64,000 bases of DNA from Maribacter luteus (GTDB taxonomy: Bacteria; Bacteroidota; Bacteroidia; Flavobacteriales; Flavobacteriaceae): NCBI RefSeq assembly GCF_009674825.1, contig NZ_WKJH01000022.1, positions 38,591-102,590 of the forward strand, in the 5' to 3' direction. Under the pieces are notes generated by a model, which had not been told where the DNA came from, made no database searches, and saw nothing but the letters and a program-made list of their open reading frames with translations. The position numbers and the translations under genes are program-made. This document shows positions 35,796-43,280 of the stretch, in pieces. Each line of letters opens with the position of its first letter. Positions within the stretch are counted from its first letter, which is position 1.

Positions 35796-37193
35796 TTAGA
35801 TGGTTTCCGCAATTTCCAAAGCCTTGGTCAATGCTCCCAATTTGTTATATGTTTCTTGTAATTCATTTTCAGGGTTTGAAGCTGCTACCAATCCTGCCCC
35901 TGCCTGATAATGTAATTGATGGTTCTTGCTTAAAAAGGTACGGATCATGATGGCATGGTTAAAATTCCCTTTAAAGTCCATAAACCCGATAGCACCACCG
36001 TAATATGCCCTGTTGGTCTTTTCGTATTTTTCTATAAGTTGCATGGCCATATGTTTGGGCGCGCCACTCAAAGTACCGGCTGGGAAAGTGTCGGCTACGA
36101 CCTTCATAGTGCTTATGTCCTTTTTCTTTTGTCCCGTTACTTTTGAAACTAGGTGAATCACATGTGAGAAGAACTGTACTTCCCTATAATTATCAACGCT
36201 GACCATATTGCCGTTTCTACTTAAGTCGTTCCGGGCTAAATCTACCAACATTACGTGTTCACTGTTTTCCTTATCATCAAGGGTCAATTTCTTGGCAAGC
36301 TCTGCGTCTTTCTCATCATTGCCCGTTCTTTTAAAAGTACCGGCGATAGGATGTATTTCCGCTTTACCCTCGCTAACGATCAATTGGGCCTCCGGGGAAC
36401 TCCCGAAAATCTTAAAATCCCCGTAATCAAAGTAAAAGAGATAAGGTGATGGGTTTACAGAACGTAAGGCCCTGTATACATTGAATTCATCCCCTTTGAA
36501 TCCTTGGGAAAACCTTCTTGAAAGTACCAGTTGAAAAACATCGCCTCTTTGGCAATGCTTTTTGGCCAACTCTACATGCTCTTTATATTCCTCATCTTTA
36601 AGGTTAGATGTAGGTGCCCCTTCTTTATTAAAATTGTATGATGCAAAATTCTTTACATTTAGAACGCGCTCAATCTCATTGATATTACTGTCTTTTTCAT
36701 AGCAATGGGCAAAGATGTACGCCTCGTTCTTAAAATGGTTTATGGCGATGATATTTTGGTAAACCGCATAATAAATGTCGGGAATATTCAGGCTTTTGTC
36801 TTTTTTCCCTATTTCAATGTCTTCAAAATAACGTACCGCATCATAGGCCATATAGCCGAAGAGACCGTTGTTAATGAATTTAAATGAATTTTCATCAGCC
36901 TCGAATTTTTGACTGAAGTCATTTATGGTCTGTACAACATCCGTTTCCGGTCCTATTTCGCTTGTTACGATTTTACCATCGGGAAATTGCTCCAAAATAG
37001 TTTCATCCTCAATTTTGATTGAAGCTATGGGATTGCAGCATATATAGGAAAAGCTATTATCATTGGCATGATAGTCACTACTCTCTAAAAGTATACTGTT
37101 AGGAAACCTGTCCCTGATCTTTAAATAGACACTTACGGGAGTGATCGTATCTGCAAGTATTTTCTTATGGTGCGATTTAAATTTGTAATCCAT
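35796..37193 (-). CDS. trpE: Anthranilate synthase component I
   Basis: 465 residues, chorismate-binding enzyme. Near the N-terminus LLESSDYH contains the LLES motif that binds feedback-inhibiting tryptophan; catalytic blocks include FQLVLSRRFSQGF, GSSPEAQLIV, IAGTFKRTG, EHVMLVDLARNDL and TFPAGTLSGAPK. It is the first structural gene of the trp operon, and its start lies 18 bases after the attenuator hairpin. Regulation therefore appears at two levels: feedback on the enzyme and attenuation of transcription. Confidence 0.97.
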   Translation of the reverse strand: MDYKFKSHHKKILADTITPVSVYLKIRDRFPNSILLESSDYHANDNSFSYICCNPIASIKIEDETILEQFPDGKIVTSEIGPETDVVQTINDFSQKFEADENSFKFINNGLFGYMAYDAVRYFEDIEIGKKDKSLNIPDIYYAVYQNIIAINHFKNEAYIFAHCYEKDSNINEIERVLNVKNFASYNFNKEGAPTSNLKDEEYKEHVELAKKHCQRGDVFQLVLSRRFSQGFKGDEFNVYRALRSVNPSPYLFYFDYGDFKIFGSSPEAQLIVSEGKAEIHPIAGTFKRTGNDEKDAELAKKLTLDDKENSEHVMLVDLARNDLSRNGNMVSVDNYREVQFFSHVIHLVSKVTGQKKKDISTMKVVADTFPAGTLSGAPKHMAMQLIEKYEKTNRAYYGGAIGFMDFKGNFNHAIMIRTFLSKNHQLHYQAGAGLVAASNPENELQETYNKLGALTKALEIAETI

Positions 37194-37211
37194 ATTAAAA
37201 TATAAAATTAA

Positions 37212-37241
37212 AAAAGGCTTGTCGTGATAGACAAGCCTTTT
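37212..37241 (-). terminator. trp attenuator terminator hairpin
   Basis: The minus strand reads a perfect 12-bp stem (arms 37230-37241 and 37212-37223, AAAAGGCTTGTC and its complement), a 6-nt loop, then TTTTTT at and after the stem end. It lies between the Trp-rich leader peptide and trpE, so it should end transcription when tryptophan is plentiful. Confidence 0.9.
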
Positions 37242-37269
37242 GTATAGTTTTACTACAATGATGCTTCGC

Positions 37270-37326
37270 TCACGACGTTGTTCGTAAGTTACTCCACCAC
37301 CATGTATTTGATCCGTTGATTTTCAT
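37270..37326 (-). CDS. trpL: trp operon leader peptide
   Basis: 18 codons read MKINGSNTWWWSNLRTTS, with three tandem TGG codons at positions 9-11, then TGA. Three consecutive Trp codons between a promoter and a terminator in front of trpE are the hallmark of attenuation. The stop codon lies inside GTCGTGA (37270-37276), which is exactly complementary to TCACGAC in the loop and 3' arm of the terminator (37221-37227). A ribosome stalled at the Trp codons would leave GTCGTGA free to pair and break the terminator; one that reaches the stop would cover it. The 7-bp pairing is my inference; the peptide and hairpin are direct. Confidence 0.9.
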   Translation of the reverse strand: MKINGSNTWWWSNLRTTS

Positions 37327-37331
37327 TGCAT

Positions 37332-37362
37332 CAAATATAGAAATGATTTTTAAAACAACAAA
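37332..37362 (-). promoter_or_regulatory. trp operon promoter
   Basis: On the minus strand: TTTG at 37359-37362, a 19-nt spacer, then TATATTTG at 37332-37339, matching both the -33 and -7 elements of the Bacteroidota primary sigma factor. The -7 box ends five bases before the leader-peptide ATG, so transcription should begin at or within a few bases of that ATG. Confidence 0.8.
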
Positions 37363-37382
37363 TACGTTTTTTGTAAAAAAAA

Positions 37383-37411
37383 AGCTCTGGAGGATATAAA
37401 CCACCAGAGCT
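37383..37411 (-). terminator. Intrinsic terminator after the YceI gene
   Basis: Minus-strand stem AGCTCTGG (37404-37411) pairs with CCAGAGCT (37383-37390), with further G-C pairs inside, followed by a run of nine T (37374-37382 read in reverse). It closes the MarR-YceI operon and insulates the trp promoter only about 20 bases further on. Confidence 0.85.
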
Positions 37412-37432
37412 AACCATATGGGAGCTGTTTTG

Positions 37433-38011
37433 TTAGAACACCAAATCTACGACCAAGTCGAATTCATCATAGATCGTTTTGTCTCCTAAATTATCGAAAA
37501 AGCTACCGGAACCGTATTTAACGTCATATGCCGTACGGTCTATTTTCATTGTTGCGGTTGCTTTACTGCCATAAATCGAAACGTCGAAAGTAACGGGTTT
37601 GGTTATGCCTTTGATCGTTAAATCCCCGGTTACTTCATAAGAGTTTTTACCTGAAGCTTCCACTTTGGTAAAGACCAATGAAGAAGAAGGGTGGGTGGCC
37701 ACGCCAAAGAAATCGTCTGATTTCAAGTGTCCTTCCAATTTGCCTTTATATTCACCTTCAAGGTCGGTACAGATCATAGAAGTCATATCAACCTTGAATT
37801 CCCCTCCGGTAAGTTTTCCGTCATCGAATATCAATGTGCCACTTTCCAAGGCCACAGTACCATTATGGGAACCTGTAACTTTGTAAGCTTTCCAAGCAAC
37901 GGAGCTTTCATCGGTATTAACTTCTTTCTTTTCTTTTTCAATGGGTTCGGTCGCGGTTGCTGAGAAACCGAAAATAACGGCCAAGGCCAATGCGAATAAG
38001 TTCTTTTTCAT
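37433..38011 (-). CDS. YceI family protein
   Basis: 192 residues with a signal peptide (MKKNLFALALAVIFGFSATA), then the YceI lipocalin-like barrel: SSVAWKAYKVTGSHNGTVALESGTL, MTSMICTDLEGEYKGKLEGHLKSDDFF and LTIKGITKPVTFDVSIYG. Such proteins bind polyisoprenoids or other amphiphiles in the periplasm. It follows the MarR gene by 34 bases on the same strand, so MarR probably controls it together with itself. Confidence 0.92.
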   Translation of the reverse strand: MKKNLFALALAVIFGFSATATEPIEKEKKEVNTDESSVAWKAYKVTGSHNGTVALESGTLIFDDGKLTGGEFKVDMTSMICTDLEGEYKGKLEGHLKSDDFFGVATHPSSSLVFTKVEASGKNSYEVTGDLTIKGITKPVTFDVSIYGSKATATMKIDRTAYDVKYGSGSFFDNLGDKTIYDEFDLVVDLVF

Positions 38012-38045
38012 TTGTTTTGCTTTTTAGGGTTGTTACTATTTAAGA

Positions 38046-38492
38046 TTAAAATTTATGTAATAATGTGTTCAATTGTTTTAATTCGTCAACGGTGAATTCA
38101 TTTAATAATCTTGATTCGGTTTCTGTTATCAAGACATCCAACTTTCTAAGTTGTTCCAATCCTTTATCGGTTATTGATATTTCTACCTTTCTTCTGTTTG
38201 ATGGGCAAATATGCCTTTCTACAAATTCCTTTAGAATCAATTTATCGACTAATCTCGTCGTATTGCTCATCTTGGTCACCATCCTTTCATTCAATGTGCT
38301 TAAATTGGCAGGTTTACCCTTTTGACCTCTTAAAATACGTAACACATTGAATTGTTGAATCGATATGTCAAAAGGTTTAAGTGCGAGCGACATTTTATCG
38401 TTAATAGAATTCGTCACTAGCATAAGATGTATGATCGTCCTTCGTTCCAAAGGAATTTCCCCTTCTGTTTTAATTCGCTCCTCTACATTCAT
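38046..38492 (-). CDS. MarR family transcriptional regulator
   Basis: 148 residues from the ATG at 38492. Winged helix core: FDISIQQFNVLRILRGQKG, then LSTLNERMVTKMSNTTRLVDKLILKEFVER as the recognition helix and wing with RRKVEISITDKG. A longer frame to 38552 would run through the operator palindrome and is rejected. A perfect 25-bp palindrome sits right at this start codon, so autorepression is likely. The ligand is unknown; the paired YceI gene hints at a lipid-like or stress signal (inference). Confidence 0.92.
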   Translation of the reverse strand: MNVEERIKTEGEIPLERRTIIHLMLVTNSINDKMSLALKPFDISIQQFNVLRILRGQKGKPANLSTLNERMVTKMSNTTRLVDKLILKEFVERHICPSNRRKVEISITDKGLEQLRKLDVLITETESRLLNEFTVDELKQLNTLLHKF

Positions 38493-38516
38493 GTATATAC
38501 AATTATTGTATATACA
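38492..38516. promoter_or_regulatory. Palindromic operator of the MarR-YceI operon
   Basis: TGTATATACAA (38492-38502), three bases TTA, then its exact reverse complement TTGTATATACA (38506-38516). This 11-3-11 form suits a MarR dimer. It spans the expected transcription start and reaches the first base of the MarR start codon, and overlaps the -7 box by two bases. Confidence 0.75.
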
Positions 38517-38522
38517 AATGTA
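38515..38522 (-). promoter_or_regulatory. Putative -7 box of the MarR-YceI operon
   Basis: Minus strand TACATTTG, a full TAnnTTTG match, directly against the palindromic operator. A bound repressor would block polymerase here. The -33 TTTG is not at the standard spacing. Confidence 0.55.
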
Positions 38523-38638
38523 TAGGTTTAGCGGAAGCAAAATATAATACAAAGGCTAAATTTGTGTTAAAAAGTCTGAATGATTGTCCAAGGCCGATGT
38601 ATTCAGGGCAATTCTATTTTTATTTTATTTAAATGCAT

Positions 38639-38646
38639 TATTTTTG
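38639..38646 (+). promoter_or_regulatory. Putative -7 box of the rhodanese gene
   Basis: TATTTTTG matches TAnnTTTG and ends 20 bases before the ATG at 38667. The -33 region is T-rich without a clear TTTG. Confidence 0.45.
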
Positions 38647-38666
38647 CACCTTAAAAATTATACAAA

Positions 38667-38978
38667 ATGGCAGATTTATCTCAGAAAGAATGGGTAGAGC
38701 AGTTGAAAGCTGATGACAATGCATTTATTTTGGATGTTCGAACTCCAGCAGAATTTCAACAAGGTTTTATTCCGGAAGCCACAAATATCGACATTTATCT
38801 AGGTCAAAAATTTGTTGAGGAAGTTGAGAAATTGGACAAAACCAAAAATTATTATGTTTATTGCAGGTCAGGGGCCAGAAGTGGACAGGCATGTAATATC
38901 ATGAATAGCCTTGGTATTGAAAAAGCATATAACCTTCAAGGCGGTATTATGGCCTGGCAGGGTGAGGTAGTACAGTAA
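38667..38978 (+). CDS. Rhodanese-like domain protein
   Basis: 103 residues, one rhodanese domain: FILDVRTPAEFQQGFIPEATNID, then the active-site loop CRSGAR with Cys66, and NLQGGIMAWQ. It should be a cytosolic sulfurtransferase or persulfide carrier. It is alone in its transcript: a -7 box upstream and an intrinsic terminator 21 bases downstream. Confidence 0.92.
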   Translation: MADLSQKEWVEQLKADDNAFILDVRTPAEFQQGFIPEATNIDIYLGQKFVEEVEKLDKTKNYYVYCRSGARSGQACNIMNSLGIEKAYNLQGGIMAWQGEVVQ

Positions 38979-38999
38979 ATACTACGCTTTAAAGAAAGA

Positions 39000-39027
39000 A
39001 AATCCCGCAATTTGTGGGATTTTTTTA
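39000..39027 (+). terminator. Intrinsic terminator after the rhodanese gene
   Basis: Stem AAATCCCGCA (39000-39009) pairs with TGTGGGATTT (39013-39022) with one G-U pair and a 3-nt loop, followed by five more T. The next gene starts ten bases after its T tract. Confidence 0.85.
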
Positions 39028-39037
39028 TTTTAGGGGA

Positions 39038-40321
39038 ATGCGTGAAGATTTACTCCACTTTATATGGAAATATAAAAAGCTACAATTACAGCACTTGGCC
39101 ACAAGCCAAAACGAAACTATCGAAATCCTGGATGTAGGAACCCATAACCAAAAATCGGGCCCGGATTTCTTTAATGCAAAGCTGAAGATCAATGGACAAT
39201 TATGGGCCGGAAATGTTGAAATACATATTAATTCTTCGGATTGGTACGCCCATCATCATGAAAAGGACGTTAATTACGAAAATGTTATACTTCATGTGGT
39301 TTGGAACCATGATTTGGAGGTCCATAGACGGGACAATACCTTGATTCCGACTTTGGAACTGAACAGATATGTCTCCGAGGATATTTTAAAAAGCTATAGC
39401 GATTTATTTGATAAAAGAAGGGCAAAGTTCGTCAATTGTGAAAATGGGATTTCCAAGGTAGATGAATTTACGAAAGCCAACTGGTTAGAGCGACTTTATA
39501 TTGAGCGTTTGGAGCAAAAATCAATTTTGATCCACTCCCTGTTGGAAAGTTCCAAAAACGACTGGGAGAAAGTATTGTTCTGCCTACTTTTAAAGAATTT
39601 CGGACTTAATGTAAACGCTACTTCTTTTTTAAGTATTGCCCAAACATTGGACTTTTCAGTGGTCAGGAAGTTGCAACGGAATCCTATGCAACTGGAAAGT
39701 GCCTTGCTAGGTTTGGCAGGACTATTGGCAAACGATGAAGTCATCGATCCATATTATATTACGTTGCAGAAAGAGTACGGATATTTATCCAAGAAATTTG
39801 GGTTTAATCCACAAGGTGTCCAAAAGCCGGAATTCTTTAAACTTAGACCTGCTAATTTCCCTACAATTCGGCTTTCACAACTTGCCAACTTGTATGAAAG
39901 GCATCAAAACCTTTTTCATAAATTGATTTTAACCGAAAGTCTGGACGATTTATATGTTATTTTCGAAATTTCGGCAAGTTCTTATTGGGATGATCATTTT
40001 ACTTTCGGGAAGCTATCAAAAAAAAGCAAAAAGAAGTTGACTAAGTCATTTATAGATCTCTTGATCATAAATACCGTTTTACCATTAAGGTTCTGTTATG
40101 CCCAAAATCAAGGTAAAGATGGTGTTGATGTCGTTTTTTCCATCGTAGAAAAAATCAAAAAGGAAGAAAACAGGGTTGTCGATAAATTCAATAAGTTGGG
40201 ATTGGGGGTTAGGTCTTCCGGCGAAAGTCAGGCAGCCTTACAGTTGTATAATGAGTATTGCACAAAAAATAAATGCCTGCAATGTGCGATAGGTAGTAAT
40301 TTATTACATGGAAATATTTAA
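39038..40321 (+). CDS. DUF2851 family protein
   Basis: 427 residues from the ATG at 39038 (MREDLLHFIWKYKKL). The N-terminal IEILDVGTHNQKSGPDFFNAKLKI and the segment WAGNVEIHINSSDWYAHHH are typical of this Bacteroidota family, with His/Asp-rich blocks that might bind a metal. The C-terminal CTKNKCLQCAIG has a Cys pair motif. Function is unknown. A GTG at 39014 in the same frame lies inside the preceding terminator and is not a credible start. It leads an operon with the PspC and potassium-channel genes. Confidence 0.85.
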   Translation: MREDLLHFIWKYKKLQLQHLATSQNETIEILDVGTHNQKSGPDFFNAKLKINGQLWAGNVEIHINSSDWYAHHHEKDVNYENVILHVVWNHDLEVHRRDNTLIPTLELNRYVSEDILKSYSDLFDKRRAKFVNCENGISKVDEFTKANWLERLYIERLEQKSILIHSLLESSKNDWEKVLFCLLLKNFGLNVNATSFLSIAQTLDFSVVRKLQRNPMQLESALLGLAGLLANDEVIDPYYITLQKEYGYLSKKFGFNPQGVQKPEFFKLRPANFPTIRLSQLANLYERHQNLFHKLILTESLDDLYVIFEISASSYWDDHFTFGKLSKKSKKKLTKSFIDLLIINTVLPLRFCYAQNQGKDGVDVVFSIVEKIKKEENRVVDKFNKLGLGVRSSGESQAALQLYNEYCTKNKCLQCAIGSNLLHGNI

Positions 40322-40330
40322 ATTTATTCC

Positions 40331-40558
40331 ATGAATGTTTTATATCAACTTTTGTATTATTTCCAGAAAAGGGGTTTCGAGGTGTGTCGGCGTATTGCAG
40401 AACGTATGGGAATCCGTGCCAGGGTGGTTAGAACATCGTTCATTTACCTTACTTTCGTAACCTTGGGGTTCGGTTTTGCGCTATATCTGTTTTTGGCTTT
40501 TTGGTTAAAGATCAAAGATTTGGTGTATACAAAAAGAACCTCGGTTTTTGACCTTTAA
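40331..40558 (+). CDS. PspC domain protein
   Basis: 75 residues. The PspC-like core is RIAERMGIRARVVRTSFIYLTFVTLGFGFALYLFLAFWLK, with a single membrane segment near 35-60. In other bacteria PspC senses envelope stress with PspA/PspB; no psp partner is here. It starts ten bases after DUF2851 and ends one base before the channel gene. Confidence 0.85.
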   Translation: MNVLYQLLYYFQKRGFEVCRRIAERMGIRARVVRTSFIYLTFVTLGFGFALYLFLAFWLKIKDLVYTKRTSVFDL

Positions 40559-40559
40559 T

Positions 40560-41564
40560 ATGATACGACTTTTTCGTTCCAAAATTTATTTGGCCATTAT
40601 TTTAATAGTGGTTGTTTTGGCAACGGGTATCATTGGCTATAGGTTATTGTCCAATCTTTCATGGTTAGATGCTTTTTATATGACCGTAATCACGGTTACT
40701 ACCGTAGGTTTTTCCGAAGTTGGTCCTTTAAGTGCCGAGGCAAAGGTTTTTACGGTTTTTTTAATAATCTCAAGTGTTTTCATATTTGCATTTGCCATTT
40801 CTGTAATTACCGAGTATATTTTAAGTAGGAATTCCTTGGAGGTTCTAAAAAAGAAAAAAGTGAAGAACATGATAAATAAACTGTCCGACCATGTGATTAT
40901 ATGCGGATTTGGTCGTAATGGAAACCAGGCCGCCGTTCGTTTGAGTGCATATAATAGACCTTTTGTGGTCATTGAGAATGATAAAGAGGTAATCGAAAAG
41001 TTCGGGAATGGTTATTTGTTTGTCGAAGGTGATGCCAGTGATGACGAAATATTATTACAGGCTGGTATAGACCGTGCTAAATTTATTATTACCACGTTGC
41101 CTGATGACGCGGCCAATCTTTTCTTGGTACTGTCCGCAAGGCAGTTGAACAAAGGATTGAAGATCATAAGTAGGGCTTCTTTGATTTCTTCCCAGAAAAA
41201 ACTGATGTTGGCCGGGGCTGATCAAGTAATCATGCCAGATAAGATAGGTGGTGACCATATGGCCTCTTTGGTCGTAATGCCCGATCTTATTTCTTTTATG
41301 GATGAATTGTCGTTGGAAGGCGAGCACACAACCAATCTAGAGGAAGTTGCCATTGAGGATTTTTCAGGTCACGGCGAGCACAAATCCTTAAGGGATTTGG
41401 ATTTAAGACGAAAAACGGGATGCACTATTATAGGTTATATTGCCCCAGATGGCAAGTATACCATAAATCCGGAAGCAAATATGCAATTACAGCCTAAAAG
41501 TAAGGTTATTGTTCTTGGAAGACCTGAGCAGATTCGTAAATTAAATGAAATGTTCAATCTTTAA
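40560..41564 (+). CDS. Potassium channel with TrkA-N (RCK) regulatory domain
   Basis: 334 residues from the ATG at 40560. Two membrane helices (about 8-24 and 65-88) around a pore loop with the selectivity filter TVTTVGFSEV, then a RCK/TrkA-N Rossmann domain starting HVIICGFGRNGNQAA, and a TrkA-C domain near 255-334. An MthK-like K+ channel gated by a ligand such as NAD or a divalent ion. An in-frame TTG at 40548 overlaps pspC and is less likely. Confidence 0.9.
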   Translation: MIRLFRSKIYLAIILIVVVLATGIIGYRLLSNLSWLDAFYMTVITVTTVGFSEVGPLSAEAKVFTVFLIISSVFIFAFAISVITEYILSRNSLEVLKKKKVKNMINKLSDHVIICGFGRNGNQAAVRLSAYNRPFVVIENDKEVIEKFGNGYLFVEGDASDDEILLQAGIDRAKFIITTLPDDAANLFLVLSARQLNKGLKIISRASLISSQKKLMLAGADQVIMPDKIGGDHMASLVVMPDLISFMDELSLEGEHTTNLEEVAIEDFSGHGEHKSLRDLDLRRKTGCTIIGYIAPDGKYTINPEANMQLQPKSKVIVLGRPEQIRKLNEMFNL

Positions 41565-41653
41565 GGAGTTTCTTTTTGTCTAATAATCTTTGATTGAAGT
41601 GTTTTTTTTTAGATATTGCCAAATTCAATTTTTAACCAACCAAATTACCTCAT

Positions 41654-43267
41654 ATGAAGTATAAACTGCTTTCCTTTTTAACCTTTTTGCTACCTTTTTT
41701 AACCTTTTCCCAAGAAACAGCGGAAATGGGGATAGATGAACGAATAAATGCTTGGTTTGAGCCGATAACGGCAGTTTGGGAGGGGATAGTTTTTTGGCAG
41801 GTTCCTGGGACAGGTATACCTCTGGTTGTAATAGTCTTGGTGTTAGGGGCTACCTTTTTCACTTTGTATTTTGGTTTTGTTAATATCACCAGATTTCCAC
41901 TGGCGATCAATGTAGTTCGAGGTAAGTATGATGAAGTGGAGGCCCCAGAAGGGCACGGTGTCGAAAAAGCTGAGGTTAATATAGTGGATGGCGATTTACC
42001 AGATACCATTCGTGACGAGAGTAAACATGGTGAGGTAAGCCATTTTCAAGCACTTGCGACAGCTGTTTCCGGTACCGTTGGTCTAGGGAATATTGCCGGT
42101 GTTGCATTGGCAATAGCCATAGGTGGTCCAGGAGCGACTTTCTGGATGATTTTATGTGGCCTTTTAAGTATGTCTACAAAATTTGTTGAATGTACCTTAG
42201 GGGTTAAATATAGGGATGTTGATGCTGATGGTACCGTACACGGTGGGCCAATGTATTATCTCTCAAGAGGATTGAAAGAAAGAGGTTTTACAGGATTGGG
42301 AAAAGCCTTGGCAGTAGTTTTTGCGATATTATGTGTCGGTGCATCTTTTGGTGGCGGTAATGCAGTGCAGTCTAACCAAGCTGCAGAACAATTAGCGGCA
42401 ATGATGGGCTTGCAAGGAGGATCAACCGGATTTGTAATCGGAATAATTTTAGCCATAGTTGTAGGTATTGTGATTATCGGTGGAATTAAAAGAATTGCCC
42501 AGGTTACTGAAAAAGTAGTTCCTTTTATGGCGATTATCTATGCATTGGCGTGTTTGGTCGTAATTTTCGCTAATTTCTCTTATATAGATGATGCATTCGT
42601 ATTGATTTTCAAAGGGGCCTTTACTCCGGAAGCAGGATTGGGAGGATTGTTCGGAGTGTTGATAGTTGGTTTTAGAAGGGCCGTGTTCTCAAATGAAGCC
42701 GGTGCCGGGTCTGCCGCTATTGCGCATTCCGCTGTAAAGACGAAATATCCTGCCAGTGAAGGGATTGTTGCCTTATTAGAGCCTTTTATAGACACAGTTG
42801 TTATTTGTACAATGACTGCCTTGGTAATTATTTTTTATAATAGTGGTGGTATTTTTGAATATGGAGGTGATGGGGCAGGTAAAGTTGTGGTTGACGGTGT
42901 TTCGCTAGGAGGTGTTAATTTAACTTCTATGGCATTTCAATCCGTTATCCCATGGTTTCCTTATGTGTTGACATTGGCAGTTGTGCTGTTTGCTGTTTCC
43001 ACCATGATCTCATGGTCTTATTACGGACTTCAGTCTTGGAAATTCTTGTTCGGTAGAAGTAAATTGGCGGATATGATTTATAAGGTTCTTTTTATTGCCT
43101 TTATTATAATAGGGGCTTCCGCTTCAATGGGAGCTGTTTTTGCTTTCTCAGATGCCATGATCTTGGCCTTGGTCTTTCCGAATATGATAGGTTTATTGAT
43201 ATTGTTCCCGCGTGTTAAAGAAGAAATGGGTAATTATATGAGTGCTATTAAACCGTTTAGAAAATAA
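41654..43267 (+). CDS. Alanine or glycine:sodium symporter (AGCS family)
   Basis: 537 residues, about eleven membrane helices. The AGCS signature is clear: FQALATAVSGTVGLGNIAGVALAI and GGPGATFWMILCGLLSMSTKF, then FSNEAGAGSAAIAHSAVKT. An extra N-terminal hydrophobic, signal-like part (MKYKLLSFLTFLLPFLTFSQE) makes it longer than typical members, a feature common in Bacteroidota. It imports alanine or glycine with Na+, fitting a marine bacterium. It appears monocistronic. Confidence 0.93.
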   Translation: MKYKLLSFLTFLLPFLTFSQETAEMGIDERINAWFEPITAVWEGIVFWQVPGTGIPLVVIVLVLGATFFTLYFGFVNITRFPLAINVVRGKYDEVEAPEGHGVEKAEVNIVDGDLPDTIRDESKHGEVSHFQALATAVSGTVGLGNIAGVALAIAIGGPGATFWMILCGLLSMSTKFVECTLGVKYRDVDADGTVHGGPMYYLSRGLKERGFTGLGKALAVVFAILCVGASFGGGNAVQSNQAAEQLAAMMGLQGGSTGFVIGIILAIVVGIVIIGGIKRIAQVTEKVVPFMAIIYALACLVVIFANFSYIDDAFVLIFKGAFTPEAGLGGLFGVLIVGFRRAVFSNEAGAGSAAIAHSAVKTKYPASEGIVALLEPFIDTVVICTMTALVIIFYNSGGIFEYGGDGAGKVVVDGVSLGGVNLTSMAFQSVIPWFPYVLTLAVVLFAVSTMISWSYYGLQSWKFLFGRSKLADMIYKVLFIAFIIIGASASMGAVFAFSDAMILALVFPNMIGLLILFPRVKEEMGNYMSAIKPFRK

Positions 43268-43280
43268 TTTTAATTTACCG

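Noticed and set aside
35773..35812. Longer start of trpG (35812)
   Set aside because: It overlaps trpE; the shorter start gives the classic MKKILVIDNYDSF N-terminus.
39014..39037. GTG start for DUF2851 at 39014
   Set aside because: It lies in the right arm of the rhodanese terminator; the ATG at 39038 fits better.
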